64,000 bases of DNA, taken from contig NZ_CM003594.1 in the NCBI RefSeq assembly GCF_001435295.1, positions 620,001-684,000 of the forward strand, given 5' to 3'. This DNA is from Psychrobacter sp. P11F6. Lineage in GTDB: Bacteria > Pseudomonadota > Gammaproteobacteria > Pseudomonadales > Moraxellaceae. This document shows, piece by piece, positions 1 through 9,313 of the stretch. The number at the start of each line of letters is the position of its first letter. The stretch's first letter is position 1. Position numbers and translations under genes: made by a program. The notes beneath the pieces are model-generated. The model saw only the letters and a program-made list of their open reading frames with translations, had not been told where the DNA came from and did no database searches.

Positions 1-10
1 GTATTCTATC

Positions 11-33
11 GATTAAGTAATGATTACTTAATC
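11..33. repeat. Perfect AT-rich palindrome at the end of the dioxygenase gene
   Basis: Ten-base arms (GATTAAGTAA / TTACTTAATC) flank a TGA loop, and the right arm covers the stop codon of the minus-strand dioxygenase gene. There is no T-run beyond it on the minus strand, so it is not a classic intrinsic terminator. It may stabilise the 3' end of the transcript or bind a protein; nothing in the sequence decides this. Confidence 0.5.
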
Positions 34-921
34 AAATCGATAAATATCCATACCCAAGCTATGATGCGCCATGCTTTGATGAACAACTGAGACACGCTGA
101 CCTGTACCTAAGGCAAAAAACAATGGCAACAAATGCTCGTCACTCGGATGAATATCTTTATAGTCAGGGTATTGCTGCCAATCTAAAGCACTAGGAATGT
201 CTGTTTTGAGCTGTTGTAGCAGCCATTGCTTAAATGCTTTAGCCGTTTGGTCAACACTATCTGCTTGCCAGCGTAATGCTTGCAGATTATGGGTAATGTT
301 ACCTGAGCCAATGATCAGTATTTGTTCCTCACGTAGGCGCGCTAGCTGCGCACCCAATTGATAACAGGCGATACTGTCATAATGCTGCGGTAGAGAAACC
401 TGTACGATAGGTATCTCAGCCTCTGGATATAAGTGCCTGAGCGGCGCCCACACCCCATGATCGCAAGCCCGCACTGGATTAACACTACAAGTAATACCGC
501 GTGCAGTGAGCTGCTGGGCAAGGGATTCAGCAAGTGCTGGTTGACCAGATGCAGGGTATTGAAGCTCATATAGCTCAGGCGGAAAACCTGAAAAATCGTG
601 CCAAGTCTTGGGTTGCGGATTATTGCTTATTTCGAGTTTGGCGGATTGCCAATGCGCTGACATAATCAGGATGGCACGTGGCTTTGGTAAGTTTTGCCCG
701 ATACGACTCAGTGCACTGGTCGTGGCAGATTGTTCAATGGCAAGCGTGGGTGCGCCATGCGAGATAAACAATGCTGGTAGCTTAGCCACATTTGATTTTA
801 AAATAGGCGCATCTGTCCAAACGCCAGTCGCTGTAATAGGCGTTGGCGAATGAGAGTACGAGTCATCAGGCTGATGAATTGCATGAGGGGCGTTAGGTGT
901 CGCATGTTTTGGATATTTCAT
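28..921 (-). CDS. ygiD: Extradiol ring-cleavage dioxygenase, DODA/YgiD type
   Basis: Class III (LigB-fold) extradiol dioxygenase of the 4,5-DOPA dioxygenase/YgiD group, a cytosolic metal enzyme that opens catechol-type rings; the physiological substrate in bacteria is usually unknown. The family blocks are visible: LPALFISHGAP near the start of the conserved part, MSAHWQ, CDHGVWAPL and a late HPSDEHLLPLF, supplying the metal-binding histidines. The family normally begins a few residues before the FISHGAP block, whereas this frame has about 45 extra residues without clear homology. The ATG at 921 was chosen; a GTG seven codons earlier (942) is also open, and neither has a convincing ribosome site, so the true N-terminus is uncertain. 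It stands alone, with rlmH upstream on the same strand. Confidence 0.85.
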   Translation of the reverse strand: MKYPKHATPNAPHAIHQPDDSYSHSPTPITATGVWTDAPILKSNVAKLPALFISHGAPTLAIEQSATTSALSRIGQNLPKPRAILIMSAHWQSAKLEISNNPQPKTWHDFSGFPPELYELQYPASGQPALAESLAQQLTARGITCSVNPVRACDHGVWAPLRHLYPEAEIPIVQVSLPQHYDSIACYQLGAQLARLREEQILIIGSGNITHNLQALRWQADSVDQTAKAFKQWLLQQLKTDIPSALDWQQYPDYKDIHPSDEHLLPLFFALGTGQRVSVVHQSMAHHSLGMDIYRFD

Positions 922-988
922 GTAGCGTTTATTAGGGCGCACCGCGATTTTTCAATTGCTTCTATCATTGATATTGTTGCCCATAAAC

Positions 989-1027
989 TATCAGCACAGA
1001 ATATCGGCACAAAATATTAGCACAGAG
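989..1027. repeat. Three tandem copies of a 13-bp unit
   Basis: TATCAGCACAGAA, TATCGGCACAAAA and TATTAGCACAGAG follow one another directly in the gap between rlmH and the dioxygenase gene. The copies differ by a few bases, so this is an old short tandem duplication. No function is evident. Confidence 0.7.
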
Positions 1028-1049
1028 TATGGCAGTGTTTAACGACTGC

Positions 1050-1538
1050 TTAATTGCCACGATGATAAGGATGATTGTTGTTGATACTCATTGCGCGATA
1101 CAACTGTTCCATTAGTACAACACGTACCAGCGGATGCGGTAATGTCAGCGCTGATAGTGACAATTTTACATCAGCTTTGGCTAATACTTCTGGTGATACG
1201 CCGTCCGCACCACCGATCACCAGTGCAATATCATCGCCTTGTTGCATGCCATCAGCTAATTTATCAGCCAGTCCTTCTGTTGAAATCATTTTACCTTTGA
1301 CATCCAATACCCATAGTTGCTCACGCCCTGAGGCATTATGAGCGGCTAGTATTGACTGTCCTTCTTGCTCACGGTATTGTGCCAAATTGGCATCAGAAGG
1401 GTTTTTTGCACGCTTTGCGGCAGCAATTTCCACGATTTCTGTACTGAGCATAGGCTGGATACGCTTAAAATACTCATCGAACCCCGTCTGTACCCATTTA
1501 GGCATTTTATTACCGACGGTTAAAATCCTTACTTTCAT
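1050..1538 (-). CDS. rlmH: 23S rRNA pseudouridine-1915 N3-methyltransferase RlmH
   Basis: SPOUT-class methyltransferase that uses SAM to methylate pseudouridine 1915 in helix 69 of 23S rRNA in assembled 70S ribosomes. The protein is 162 aa, close to the usual 155-160. It starts MKVRILTVGNKMPKW, has the trefoil-knot SAM loop VIGGADG at about residues 107-113, and ends with the diagnostic EQLYRAMSINNNHPYHRGN, whose final tyrosine, histidine and arginine are family hallmarks. The ATG at 1538 is preferred over the upstream one at 1565 because the family begins at MKVRI. Confidence 0.97.
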   Translation of the reverse strand: MKVRILTVGNKMPKWVQTGFDEYFKRIQPMLSTEIVEIAAAKRAKNPSDANLAQYREQEGQSILAAHNASGREQLWVLDVKGKMISTEGLADKLADGMQQGDDIALVIGGADGVSPEVLAKADVKLSLSALTLPHPLVRVVLMEQLYRAMSINNNHPYHRGN

Positions 1539-1667
1539 AGCCAGTACCACTTTAATTTTATTCATTAGTCAAATGTAACAAAAGAATTTTACGCTGAAGT
1601 GAACGTAACAAACAAGATTTTACGAAGCTTTTTTTATGCTTTACTAATCTTCGATAAGCAATAGGTA

Positions 1668-2216
1668 TTACATCAAAGGCTGTATGGTTTGCGAGACACT
1701 ATCTTCTGTATTTTGGTCATTACCGCTCGCATCAGTTGGGCTGGGTTTTGGAATAATAGTAAGCTTGGCATCAGATTCAAAAACGATGGCTTCAACATCA
1801 TCAAAACGATGCACTCCTTCAGAGCGCATCGCACATTCAATCTCTTGACGAGTTAGCCGCTCAGCGCGCATGGCATCTGGCAAAAACTGCCCTTGATAGA
1901 AAACAATACGCGGCTCTGACAAAATGAAACTGCTAAATTGCGGTGAGATAGAGGCGTATTTGGTGACTAAAAACTGCAATAGATAAAGTACTAAAATCGA
2001 TGAAATCCCTTCGACAAAGGGAATGTCTTTGAGCAGAATAGTACTGGCACCAAGTGAACCGATCATCACGGTGACGATCCAATCAAAATTATTGAGCTGC
2101 GAGGTGGAGCGTTTACCTGAGACTTTGGTCACCAGTACGATCAACACATAAACCATGACAGTCGTCAAAACAATGCGTCCAAGCTTGTCTATATTGTCAA
2201 AAAAAACCATGTCCAT
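1668..2216 (-). CDS. DUF421 (YetF-like) membrane protein
   Basis: A 182-aa protein with about three hydrophobic helices in the first 85 residues followed by a soluble YetF/DUF421 domain. The signature stretch VLVTKVSGKRSTSQLNNFD and a later LTRQEIECAMRSEG are typical of the family. Related proteins in Bacillus are linked to spore and membrane physiology; the function in proteobacteria is unknown. The start at 2216 has a good AGGAG ribosome site nine bases upstream. The last 30 residues are polar and low-complexity. It appears monocistronic. Confidence 0.85.
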   Translation of the reverse strand: MDMVFFDNIDKLGRIVLTTVMVYVLIVLVTKVSGKRSTSQLNNFDWIVTVMIGSLGASTILLKDIPFVEGISSILVLYLLQFLVTKYASISPQFSSFILSEPRIVFYQGQFLPDAMRAERLTRQEIECAMRSEGVHRFDDVEAIVFESDAKLTIIPKPSPTDASGNDQNTEDSVSQTIQPLM

Positions 2217-2363
2217 GATAAATGCTCCTATTAAAATATAAAACCGTTAATCACCCACAATCATCCAAAAGGTTACTCATTAAAGTTAGCCTAACGGATT
2301 TTATGTATTAATAGGGAGAAAAATTTGTAGCACCTTGTAGAGGTTCGGCTGAGGTTTCCTCGC

Positions 2364-2879
2364 TCACATAGTTTTGCGTTTAGGGTCAAGCAGGCGATTG
2401 ATCGCCCAAAGACTGATGCGAGCACTGACCAGTGTCAGCACCAATATCATCACCAGCGATGAGACCAATGGCAGTGGTTGCTGGACGGCCATCTCTAGTA
2501 AGACTTCGCGATTTACCGCATCAAACAACCAAAACCATATGGCTAAGAAGTAAATGACAGTCAGTAGCCAGACCACCGCGACACCGCCAAACATTAAGCG
2601 ATTGATTTCACCGCTATTCAATGCGCGCTGCTGATGTTTGACAAATTTATGAACCGCGATATAAGCCCCGATAATGATAGACAACACCGTTACCAGTTGC
2701 GAATTCACAGCAAGCTTGGTTTGAATCATCATAAATATTGCGCTGGCAAGCGTATAGCCTATCGCGAAATATCCTACATATTGTGTCAGTTTAGGCTGCG
2801 CTGACTCATGGTTCTTCGGCAGCGGCTCGCCACCTGAATGAGTCTTGGATTTATTGAGATTGGTTGTCTTGCGTGACAT
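2364..2879 (-). CDS. Small integral membrane protein, possibly ABZJ_00895-like
   Basis: A 171-aa protein with a polar 35-residue N-terminus and four predicted membrane helices (about residues 38-55, 60-78, 100-122 and 135-155). Between helices 2 and 3 it has a basic motif KFVKHQQRALNSGE, which resembles the uncharacterised Moraxellaceae ABZJ_00895 family; this assignment is from memory and tentative. The ATG at 2879 was chosen because TAAAGG lies just upstream and it leaves a clear gap after dacB; a longer frame to 2954 would overlap dacB. Confidence 0.65.
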   Translation of the reverse strand: MSRKTTNLNKSKTHSGGEPLPKNHESAQPKLTQYVGYFAIGYTLASAIFMMIQTKLAVNSQLVTVLSIIIGAYIAVHKFVKHQQRALNSGEINRLMFGGVAVVWLLTVIYFLAIWFWLFDAVNREVLLEMAVQQPLPLVSSLVMILVLTLVSARISLWAINRLLDPKRKTM

Positions 2880-2922
2880 AAGTGAACCTTTATAAAGGTG
2901 GAAAATAGGATTTGAAAAACAC

Positions 2923-4947
2923 TTAATGCTGCGCCGTCCAATCAAGCATCGCATCTAGCACGGGTCTGGCTGTATAAGCGTTATGTGCTTGCTCACTATT
3001 GATGAGTCCAACCACGACATAATCCTGTCCCGACAATCCTTTGACATAGCCTGCCATCGAAGTGACGTTGTTTAAGGTACCTGTTTTTATCCACGCGCGA
3101 CCAATGGCTGCTGATTCTGGTAGGCGTTCACTATGAGCGGTAATGGTGCCACTGACGCCAGCGATACCTAACGAGTTGACGTAAGCGTCAAAACTTGGAT
3201 GGCTATAAGCATAAGTTAATAGCTCGCTTAGGTTGGCAGCTGTGATGGTACAGTCGCGGCAGAGTCCTGAACCATTGGTCAAATAGGGCGGCTGTGTGCT
3301 TAGATTGGTCTGCCACCATTGATTAATAGTTTGTAATGCGACAGGATAGCTCGTCGCAGTCGGCTTGCCAAATTGATACAAGCTATGTGAATTACTAATA
3401 ACTTTATCGAGTGTTTTATTATCAATTTTATCATAAACACCAATCGATAACGCCACTTGCTCAGTCATCACATTGTTTGAAAAGTGATTGATATCGTAAA
3501 TCTGCTGCGTCAAATTCAATGATGGGTAGCTGACAATAGGTAACGGTGAGATAGGTAGTGCTGCCAGACCATGCATTGATTTGGTACTTTTCGTTGTAGT
3601 GTAAGATGCTTCTTGAGTGATGACACTACCACTCAGCGTATTGCCTAGCTCTTGCCATTTTGCGGCAATAACGCGTGCCGCAAAATCTTTGGCGTCAGGA
3701 TAAGCCACATAAAAAGCATGCTCTTGGCAGCTGTTTGGCAAATGAGTATTTAACACCAATTGTTTTGTTTGCCACTCAGGTGCGAGACTATAACGCGCTT
3801 GTCCACAGGCCGCCGAACGCGTATTTATGATGCTGGGCAAAGCATAATTTGCTAATTTTGGTGTATAAGTCAGATTTGCTTGGTCATCGTTTAACGGATA
3901 GCTTTTGATACCGATGGTACTAAAATTCACCAAAAAACCATCGGGACTGGCGTTATAAGGACGCAGTGGCGAATTGTCAAAGGCGGCAGGGTCTTTACTG
4001 ACATTTTTAAAGACGCCACTGTCAATGATAATATCACCGTCGATATGATGGATACCGGACGACTGTACTTTATAAAGGAGCTGTTTTAAACGCTCGTGGG
4101 TCATTTTTGGATCACCGCTGCCTTGAATAATCAAATCGCCATGCAGACGGTCACCGATGACAAGGCCTGTATGATAGACACGAGTATGCCAAAAAAAATC
4201 AGCGCCTAGAGTGTCTAAAGCAATAAAGCTGGGAACGAGTTTCATGGTGCTGGCAGGCGTGCGAGCGATATCAGCTTGATGGTTCAGTAATGGTGAAAAT
4301 GAAATTTTTATGGAGGTATTATCAGTACTGATGTCACCAGTTTTATTGTTACTGTTACTGGCGTTGTTGTCGTTAATGACAGCTGTTTTTGCCTCATTAC
4401 CCAATATCGTTGGGATGCTTTCTAAGCTTTGATAAGTATAAGGATCATCGGTGTAGGCATGCAGTTTTTTCTCATGCTTTTCAATGGTACGCTGTTCAAT
4501 AGTAATCAGCGTACTCTGTTGGCGCACATGGTTATTATTGGTTTTGTCATTATTATTTTGCGTGGTTTTTTGAGAATTACTTTTTATATCAGCATTTATA
4601 TTGGCAGTCGGTTTTGGCTGAAGAGCGGGTTTAGGTGAGCGGTGCGTGCTGCTGCTATCAATAACCTGAATGGGAGTGGGCAGGTGACTGGCATTTTTAT
4701 CACCGACTGGTGTGACGATAATACTAATATCAGCCTCTGTTAAATCGGCTCGTGATAATGCTGCTTCGATGGCTTTTGGTAGTGCTGCTTGCGCATGGAT
4801 GGGCAGTATTGTCGCCGTTGCTAATAACGCCATGATAGGTGCGTATTTAGCAGGCGGCTTCGACGGTCGCAGATAACGAAAAAAAGGGAATAATTTGGCA
4901 GTAAAAGCAGAGGAATGACGGAGTTTAGAGGTGGGTCGCATGAGCAT
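2923..4947 (-). CDS. dacB: D-alanyl-D-alanine carboxypeptidase/endopeptidase, PBP4 (DacB) type
   Basis: Peptidase S13 (class C penicillin-binding protein) that trims or cleaves peptidoglycan peptides in the periplasm. The three active-site motifs are present: STMK at 233-236 with the nucleophilic serine, SNN at 490-492 and KTG at 621-623. The KTG block continues into the expected TSMAGYVKG and the C-terminus ends in LDWTAQH. The N-terminal hydrophobic segment around residues 36-55, ending HAQA, looks like a signal peptide after a basic leader. At 674 aa it is about 200 longer than E. coli DacB. The excess is mainly a low-complexity, Asn/Lys/Thr-rich stretch at about residues 85-215, before the catalytic serine. 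Confidence 0.92.
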   Translation of the reverse strand: MLMRPTSKLRHSSAFTAKLFPFFRYLRPSKPPAKYAPIMALLATATILPIHAQAALPKAIEAALSRADLTEADISIIVTPVGDKNASHLPTPIQVIDSSSTHRSPKPALQPKPTANINADIKSNSQKTTQNNNDKTNNNHVRQQSTLITIEQRTIEKHEKKLHAYTDDPYTYQSLESIPTILGNEAKTAVINDNNASNSNNKTGDISTDNTSIKISFSPLLNHQADIARTPASTMKLVPSFIALDTLGADFFWHTRVYHTGLVIGDRLHGDLIIQGSGDPKMTHERLKQLLYKVQSSGIHHIDGDIIIDSGVFKNVSKDPAAFDNSPLRPYNASPDGFLVNFSTIGIKSYPLNDDQANLTYTPKLANYALPSIINTRSAACGQARYSLAPEWQTKQLVLNTHLPNSCQEHAFYVAYPDAKDFAARVIAAKWQELGNTLSGSVITQEASYTTTKSTKSMHGLAALPISPLPIVSYPSLNLTQQIYDINHFSNNVMTEQVALSIGVYDKIDNKTLDKVISNSHSLYQFGKPTATSYPVALQTINQWWQTNLSTQPPYLTNGSGLCRDCTITAANLSELLTYAYSHPSFDAYVNSLGIAGVSGTITAHSERLPESAAIGRAWIKTGTLNNVTSMAGYVKGLSGQDYVVVGLINSEQAHNAYTARPVLDAMLDWTAQH

Positions 4948-5060
4948 CTTTCATCAGGTGGCAAAAACAGCCTATGGTAACATGAGTTGCCGTTTTCGCG
5001 TAGATGGCAGGCGTAGATGAAAACCTGTTTTTATCTGAATTTTTAAAATACGCACACACG

Positions 5061-5666
5061 CTAGCGCACATGTAAAAATGCCATGGCGGTCATAATGGCA
5101 TCGTTATAAGCATCGTGAGCGCCTAGATCGGGTATATTATAGTTCGCTAAAATATTGGTCAGATGCTGCGCTTGGCTAGATAGCCCTTGGGTTTGACCAC
5201 TCATGCGCCGACTATATAAATGGCGTAAATCGATGACTTCGTTGGGCAGTGCTGTGCCCATATAGCGTTTGACCAGAGGGTTTAAAAACGCTGTGTCTAA
5301 ACTCGTACAAAACCCCACAATTGGGCGATTACCTATAAATGGCAACAACAGCGCCAGCATCTCATCGTAGCTCATACCATGCTCAACATCGGCAGTACGT
5401 AGACCGTGAATCACAATGGTGTCACGGTCTGGCATCACAGGTGGTCTGCATACGATATGCATGCCATTGCCAGTGTCGATTGTATTGTCATTGATATGAA
5501 TCGCGGCGACAGACAATAAATGGTGATTTTTTGGATTGAGTCCCGTCATTTCGCAGTCAATCGCTATCCATTGCTTAGCCACAGGTTTGGTAAACATCGA
5601 TGCCAATTCTGGGCGCTGTAGCTGCGTTTTTTGCCAAGCGCAGGATAACTGTGTTAGCCAACTCAT
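5061..5666 (-). CDS. DEDDh 3'-5' exonuclease, DnaQ-like
   Basis: A 201-aa RNase T/DnaQ-fold exonuclease. The acidic residues of the DEDDh family are visible: IDCEMTGLNP (D and E), GFCTSLDTAFLNPL (second D) and HDAYNDAIMTA (H and final D). It is much shorter than many polymerase III epsilon homologues and has no other domain. It lies 34 bp behind the CBS/DUF294 gene on the same strand. This exonuclease-DUF294 pairing is common in gamma-proteobacteria and suggests a two-gene operon; the nucleic-acid substrate is not known. Confidence 0.9.
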   Translation of the reverse strand: MSWLTQLSCAWQKTQLQRPELASMFTKPVAKQWIAIDCEMTGLNPKNHHLLSVAAIHINDNTIDTGNGMHIVCRPPVMPDRDTIVIHGLRTADVEHGMSYDEMLALLLPFIGNRPIVGFCTSLDTAFLNPLVKRYMGTALPNEVIDLRHLYSRRMSGQTQGLSSQAQHLTNILANYNIPDLGAHDAYNDAIMTAMAFLHVR

Positions 5667-5700
5667 AGTTGTCGCTCATCCATTTATGCGATTGTTGTAC

Positions 5701-7641
5701 TTATGCGAGCTCTAGTTGATAATGCTGACGTAGCTGGTTTTTAAAGCTTTTAACAACGGCCAAACATTCTTTTAATAAGTCGCGCTCAAGCGCGGTCAAG
5801 GTCATTGGGTTGACTTGCCGTGCATGTTTATCATCGGTTGATAGGGCGACTGATAGGCGCTGTGCCATAAAAAACTCCAAGGCTTCTAGTAAAGTATCCG
5901 CTCGCTCTTGGGTCAAGGCGCGCGCTTGTACCAAAGCTTTCAGACGATTTTTACTACTGGGCAGCTCTAAGATATCGTTTTCTAATGCCAAGGTACGAAT
6001 GCCATGAACCAGTGGAAAGATACCGGCTTTCTTTAGGTCAATGTCTTCTGACCCGGATTTACCACCAAGCAAAGGCACGAACTTTTGCCACCACTGATTG
6101 ACATCACCGAACTGTAGCGCGGCGCGCGCGAACTGGCGTACAAACATAGGGTCTGACTGCCTGTGGGCAACCTTTAAATGTTGACGCACCTGAGTCAATA
6201 ATGACTCATCTCCGCAGACATATTCGCCATCGAGTATGGCGGACAAATAAATACCATGCATGGGATCCGTATTTCTAAACCATAAACCAATCTGGGCATT
6301 AAACTGTTTTAGCGGCTGTCGCCACATAGGGTTGGTCATCATGATATTACCATCGCACAGTGGATAACCGAGGTCTGCTAAATGCTGATTAAAAGTATCC
6401 GCAAATTCTGGTAGATCAGGGTGAGTATAGCCGTCACGTAAGATGAGCGCATTGTCTTGGTCAGTACGCATGATTTGCTCACCGCGCCCCTCGGAGCCCA
6501 TCACGATCAGGCAGGTATTTGTCATGACCTCATCAGGCACGATAAGTTGCCAGAGCTTAGTAAATACCTGTGCATTCAAGGTCTGTACCATGCGGCTGAT
6601 ATTACCGATTTTGACACCGTTTTGATGTTGGGCGCGAATGTAACGACCGATAAGCTCGACGGCAGTATCTAAGCTCGATAAGTCTTTTGCTTGCTCGATT
6701 TGGATACTAATGAGCTGTGAATGATGACCAATATGCGCAAGCATATCGCTTTGTCCCAATATACCGACGACATCTCCATTTTGATCAATCACTGGTAGCC
6801 GATGGATACGATAGCGGGTCATGGTCAATAATGCATCGCCAATCTCATCACCGGCTTTGATGGTACGCAAGTTGAAATTAGCATAGCGCTGGCAGGGGGT
6901 AGTGGCTGGATCTTGCTGGTCACTCACGGCGCGGCAAATATCGGTATCGGTCAAAATACCCAATAGATGACCAGTACCATATTGCACCTCGCCCTCGTTT
7001 TTTAGGTGGTTTAAGGGTTGCACCAGTACATGTTTTAGCCCCGCTTTCGTCATGATAGACGCGGCTTCGTACAAGCTGTTATTGGCGTTGACGATATGGA
7101 CTGGCAATAGATTGACGTCAATGACGGGCTGCAACATGATTTGCTGCACTTCTTGTTGATCATTGTAGCTAGCAGAGACTATGGATTTATTATTGCGGCG
7201 CTGCTGTAATGCCTTTAGCCGTTCGGGCAATTTGTCTGACAGCATTTGGCGCACTAGATGATTTTGGGCGCTGATTTTATCGACTGCGCTACCAGCGACT
7301 TGGAGCAGCAAGGTATCCTCAGCGGCTCGAAACTGATAGGTCTGCAGGGCTTTAGTATTAAGGCTATTTTCAGTCAATGATTCAGGCAGACGACGGCTGT
7401 CGAACCAGTCGTTATTATTGAGATGGTCGGAGTGATTACTACCCAAGTAAGAGGCAACAAACTCATCATCAAGCAATTGCTCAATCTGCCCTTTAATGAC
7501 CACATACAGATATTGCAACTCTTCGGCAGTTAGATTCTCATTTTTGGCGAGGTAGCGGATTTGAGTATTTTTCCTGATGCTTTGGCGTTCAGCCAGACTC
7601 AATACGTCAAAGGGCGGCTGGGTAAAATCAAGATGGGGCAT
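5701..7641 (-). CDS. cNMP-binding/CBS/DUF294 nucleotidyltransferase-like regulator
   Basis: A 646-aa soluble signalling protein. In order: a cyclic-nucleotide-binding-like N-terminus (about 1-130), two CBS motifs (about 180-310, including HRLPVIDQNGDVVGILGQSD), a DUF294 nucleotidyltransferase-like domain (about 330-470) and the DUF294 C-terminal helical domain (about 500-640). The middle domain retains MGSEGRGEQ followed by TDQDNALIL, the GS...DxD pattern of GlnB-type uridylyltransferases, so it could be active. CBS pairs usually sense adenine nucleotides. AAGGA sits just before the ATG at 7641. The downstream exonuclease probably shares its transcript. Confidence 0.9.
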   Translation of the reverse strand: MPHLDFTQPPFDVLSLAERQSIRKNTQIRYLAKNENLTAEELQYLYVVIKGQIEQLLDDEFVASYLGSNHSDHLNNNDWFDSRRLPESLTENSLNTKALQTYQFRAAEDTLLLQVAGSAVDKISAQNHLVRQMLSDKLPERLKALQQRRNNKSIVSASYNDQQEVQQIMLQPVIDVNLLPVHIVNANNSLYEAASIMTKAGLKHVLVQPLNHLKNEGEVQYGTGHLLGILTDTDICRAVSDQQDPATTPCQRYANFNLRTIKAGDEIGDALLTMTRYRIHRLPVIDQNGDVVGILGQSDMLAHIGHHSQLISIQIEQAKDLSSLDTAVELIGRYIRAQHQNGVKIGNISRMVQTLNAQVFTKLWQLIVPDEVMTNTCLIVMGSEGRGEQIMRTDQDNALILRDGYTHPDLPEFADTFNQHLADLGYPLCDGNIMMTNPMWRQPLKQFNAQIGLWFRNTDPMHGIYLSAILDGEYVCGDESLLTQVRQHLKVAHRQSDPMFVRQFARAALQFGDVNQWWQKFVPLLGGKSGSEDIDLKKAGIFPLVHGIRTLALENDILELPSSKNRLKALVQARALTQERADTLLEALEFFMAQRLSVALSTDDKHARQVNPMTLTALERDLLKECLAVVKSFKNQLRQHYQLELA

Positions 7642-7720
7642 GGCATCATCCTTGATGGCATATTGAGTAAAAGATAATTGATGATAAAAGATACTTTACT
7701 ATAGCATTATTAAAGCAAAA

Positions 7721-7775
7721 AACCTCTAATAACCACAGTAATATTGTGGCTATTAGAGGTTGCTGTTTTTTTGAA
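7721..7775. terminator. Bidirectional intrinsic terminator after dapC
   Basis: A 17-bp stem (AACCTCTAATAACCACA paired with TGTGGCTATTAGAGGTT, one G-U) encloses a short loop. A run of seven T follows on the plus strand and TTTTGCTTT on the minus strand. It lies between the end of dapC and the start of the CBS/DUF294 gene, so it insulates the two minus-strand units. Confidence 0.9.
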
Positions 7776-7799
7776 AGCTTTTGTGTATAAAGCGACTGC

Positions 7800-9056
7800 T
7801 TATGCGCCTAGTAATTTTCGAATACGGTTTATTGCTTCACGGCTTTCATCAACACTCGCAACGAGCGCAATGCGCACATAGCCTTGCCCAGGGTTTTTGC
7901 CATCAATATCACGTGACAGATAGCGCCCTGCTAGTGCGTGGATATTGGCCTGCTCGTACAGTGCTTTGACAAACCGCTCATCATCCCCATCGAATGGCTC
8001 AGGGACCTTTATCCAAAAGTAAAATCCAGCCTCAGGCATTCGTAACTCTAGTAGTTCACCAAGCTCAGACATCCACAAGGCAAACTTTTCTTGATACAGA
8101 GCGCGATTGTGTGCCACATGCTTTTCATCTTGCCATGCAGCGATCGAGGCGAGCTGATGTGGTATCGGCATCGCACAGCCTTGATAAGTACGATATTGCA
8201 GATAAGCTTGCAAAATATTGGCATCACCTGCCACAAACCCTGAGCGCAAACCAGGCAGATTTGAACGCTTAGATAAAGAGTGAAAGACAATACAGTTTTT
8301 GAAATCATGACGACCGAGGGCAGCGCAGGCTTGCAATAGTCCAATCGGTGCCGTATCAAAATACAGCTCGCTATAGCACTCGTCACTGGCAATAATAAAA
8401 TCGTACTGATCTGACAGACGAATGAGATATTCCCAATCCTCCATCGTCATGACCGAGCCCGTCGGATTGTTCGGACTACAAACAAACAGCAACTGCGTGC
8501 GCGCCCAAACATCTTTTGGTACGGCGCGATAGTTACCTTTAAAGTCATCGTCCAGTGTGCAAGGCACAAAATAAGGCTTGGCTTGCGCCAGTATCGCTGC
8601 ACCCTCATATATTTGGTAAAAAGGGTTGGGCATGACTATTGTAGGAGCAGCCATAGGAGAAACGGCAGATAACGGGTCAGAGACAGATAGAGGACTACTC
8701 TCTGTATCGCTTACTTTATGATCCACGACTGCTTGTACCAGACTAAAAATAGCCTCGCGTGTGCCCATTACTGGCAATACTTGCGTATTGGCATCGACAT
8801 GGTTCAAAAAGAAGCGTTTTTCTAGCCAATGCGCGATGGTTTGGCGCAGCTCAAACATGCCATTAGTCGTTGGATAACGACTTATTTTGTCCAAATTTTC
8901 ACGTAGTACGTCCAGCACCAACGCTGGTGGCTCATGTTTTGGTTCACCAATACCGAGCTTGATTTCACTGTAGTCATGGGCTGGCACACTGTTAGCAAGC
9001 AATGTCGCCATCTTTGCAAAAGGATAAGGATGCAGGTACGTTAAGTTGTGATTCAT
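7800..9056 (-). CDS. dapC: Succinyldiaminopimelate aminotransferase (DapC-type, PLP class I)
   Basis: Fold-type I PLP aminotransferase that, in this family, transfers the amino group from glutamate in the succinylase branch of lysine/meso-DAP synthesis. Visible motifs: NPFYQIYEGAA, CSPNNPTGSVM, SDECYSELYF, the PLP-lysine block FHSLSKRSNLPGLRSGFVAG, and a C-terminal GYVRIALVA with the carboxylate-binding arginine. The start MNHNLTYLHPYPFAKM matches DapC proteins, so the ATG at 9056 is preferred to 9080. An insert of about 25 residues rich in Ser and Asp lies before the APTIVMPNPFY block. It is divergent from the next gene and about 1.0 kb from glnD; in many gamma-proteobacteria dapC, glnD and map are neighbours, which supports the call over generic aspartate aminotransferase. 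Confidence 0.88.
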   Translation of the reverse strand: MNHNLTYLHPYPFAKMATLLANSVPAHDYSEIKLGIGEPKHEPPALVLDVLRENLDKISRYPTTNGMFELRQTIAHWLEKRFFLNHVDANTQVLPVMGTREAIFSLVQAVVDHKVSDTESSPLSVSDPLSAVSPMAAPTIVMPNPFYQIYEGAAILAQAKPYFVPCTLDDDFKGNYRAVPKDVWARTQLLFVCSPNNPTGSVMTMEDWEYLIRLSDQYDFIIASDECYSELYFDTAPIGLLQACAALGRHDFKNCIVFHSLSKRSNLPGLRSGFVAGDANILQAYLQYRTYQGCAMPIPHQLASIAAWQDEKHVAHNRALYQEKFALWMSELGELLELRMPEAGFYFWIKVPEPFDGDDERFVKALYEQANIHALAGRYLSRDIDGKNPGQGYVRIALVASVDESREAINRIRKLLGA

Positions 9057-9313
9057 AAGTAGGGTAACTATAATAGACAATTAATAATAAAGTTATAAAG
9101 AAAAATTACATTTAAGCAGTGTAGCACTTCTCTTATTTTTTGTCTTTTACTTCTCATGCTCAAGCTGCTTAGCTATTTAACCATAAATTATAATAACTAA
9201 TGAAGCCGTCACAGATTTAAAAATCCTAAAAAAAGCTTATCAATTGATAACTTATAACAATACAAAAAACTGCTGTCAGCCCTAATGATAGATTATGGCG
9301 AGGATAATTTGAT

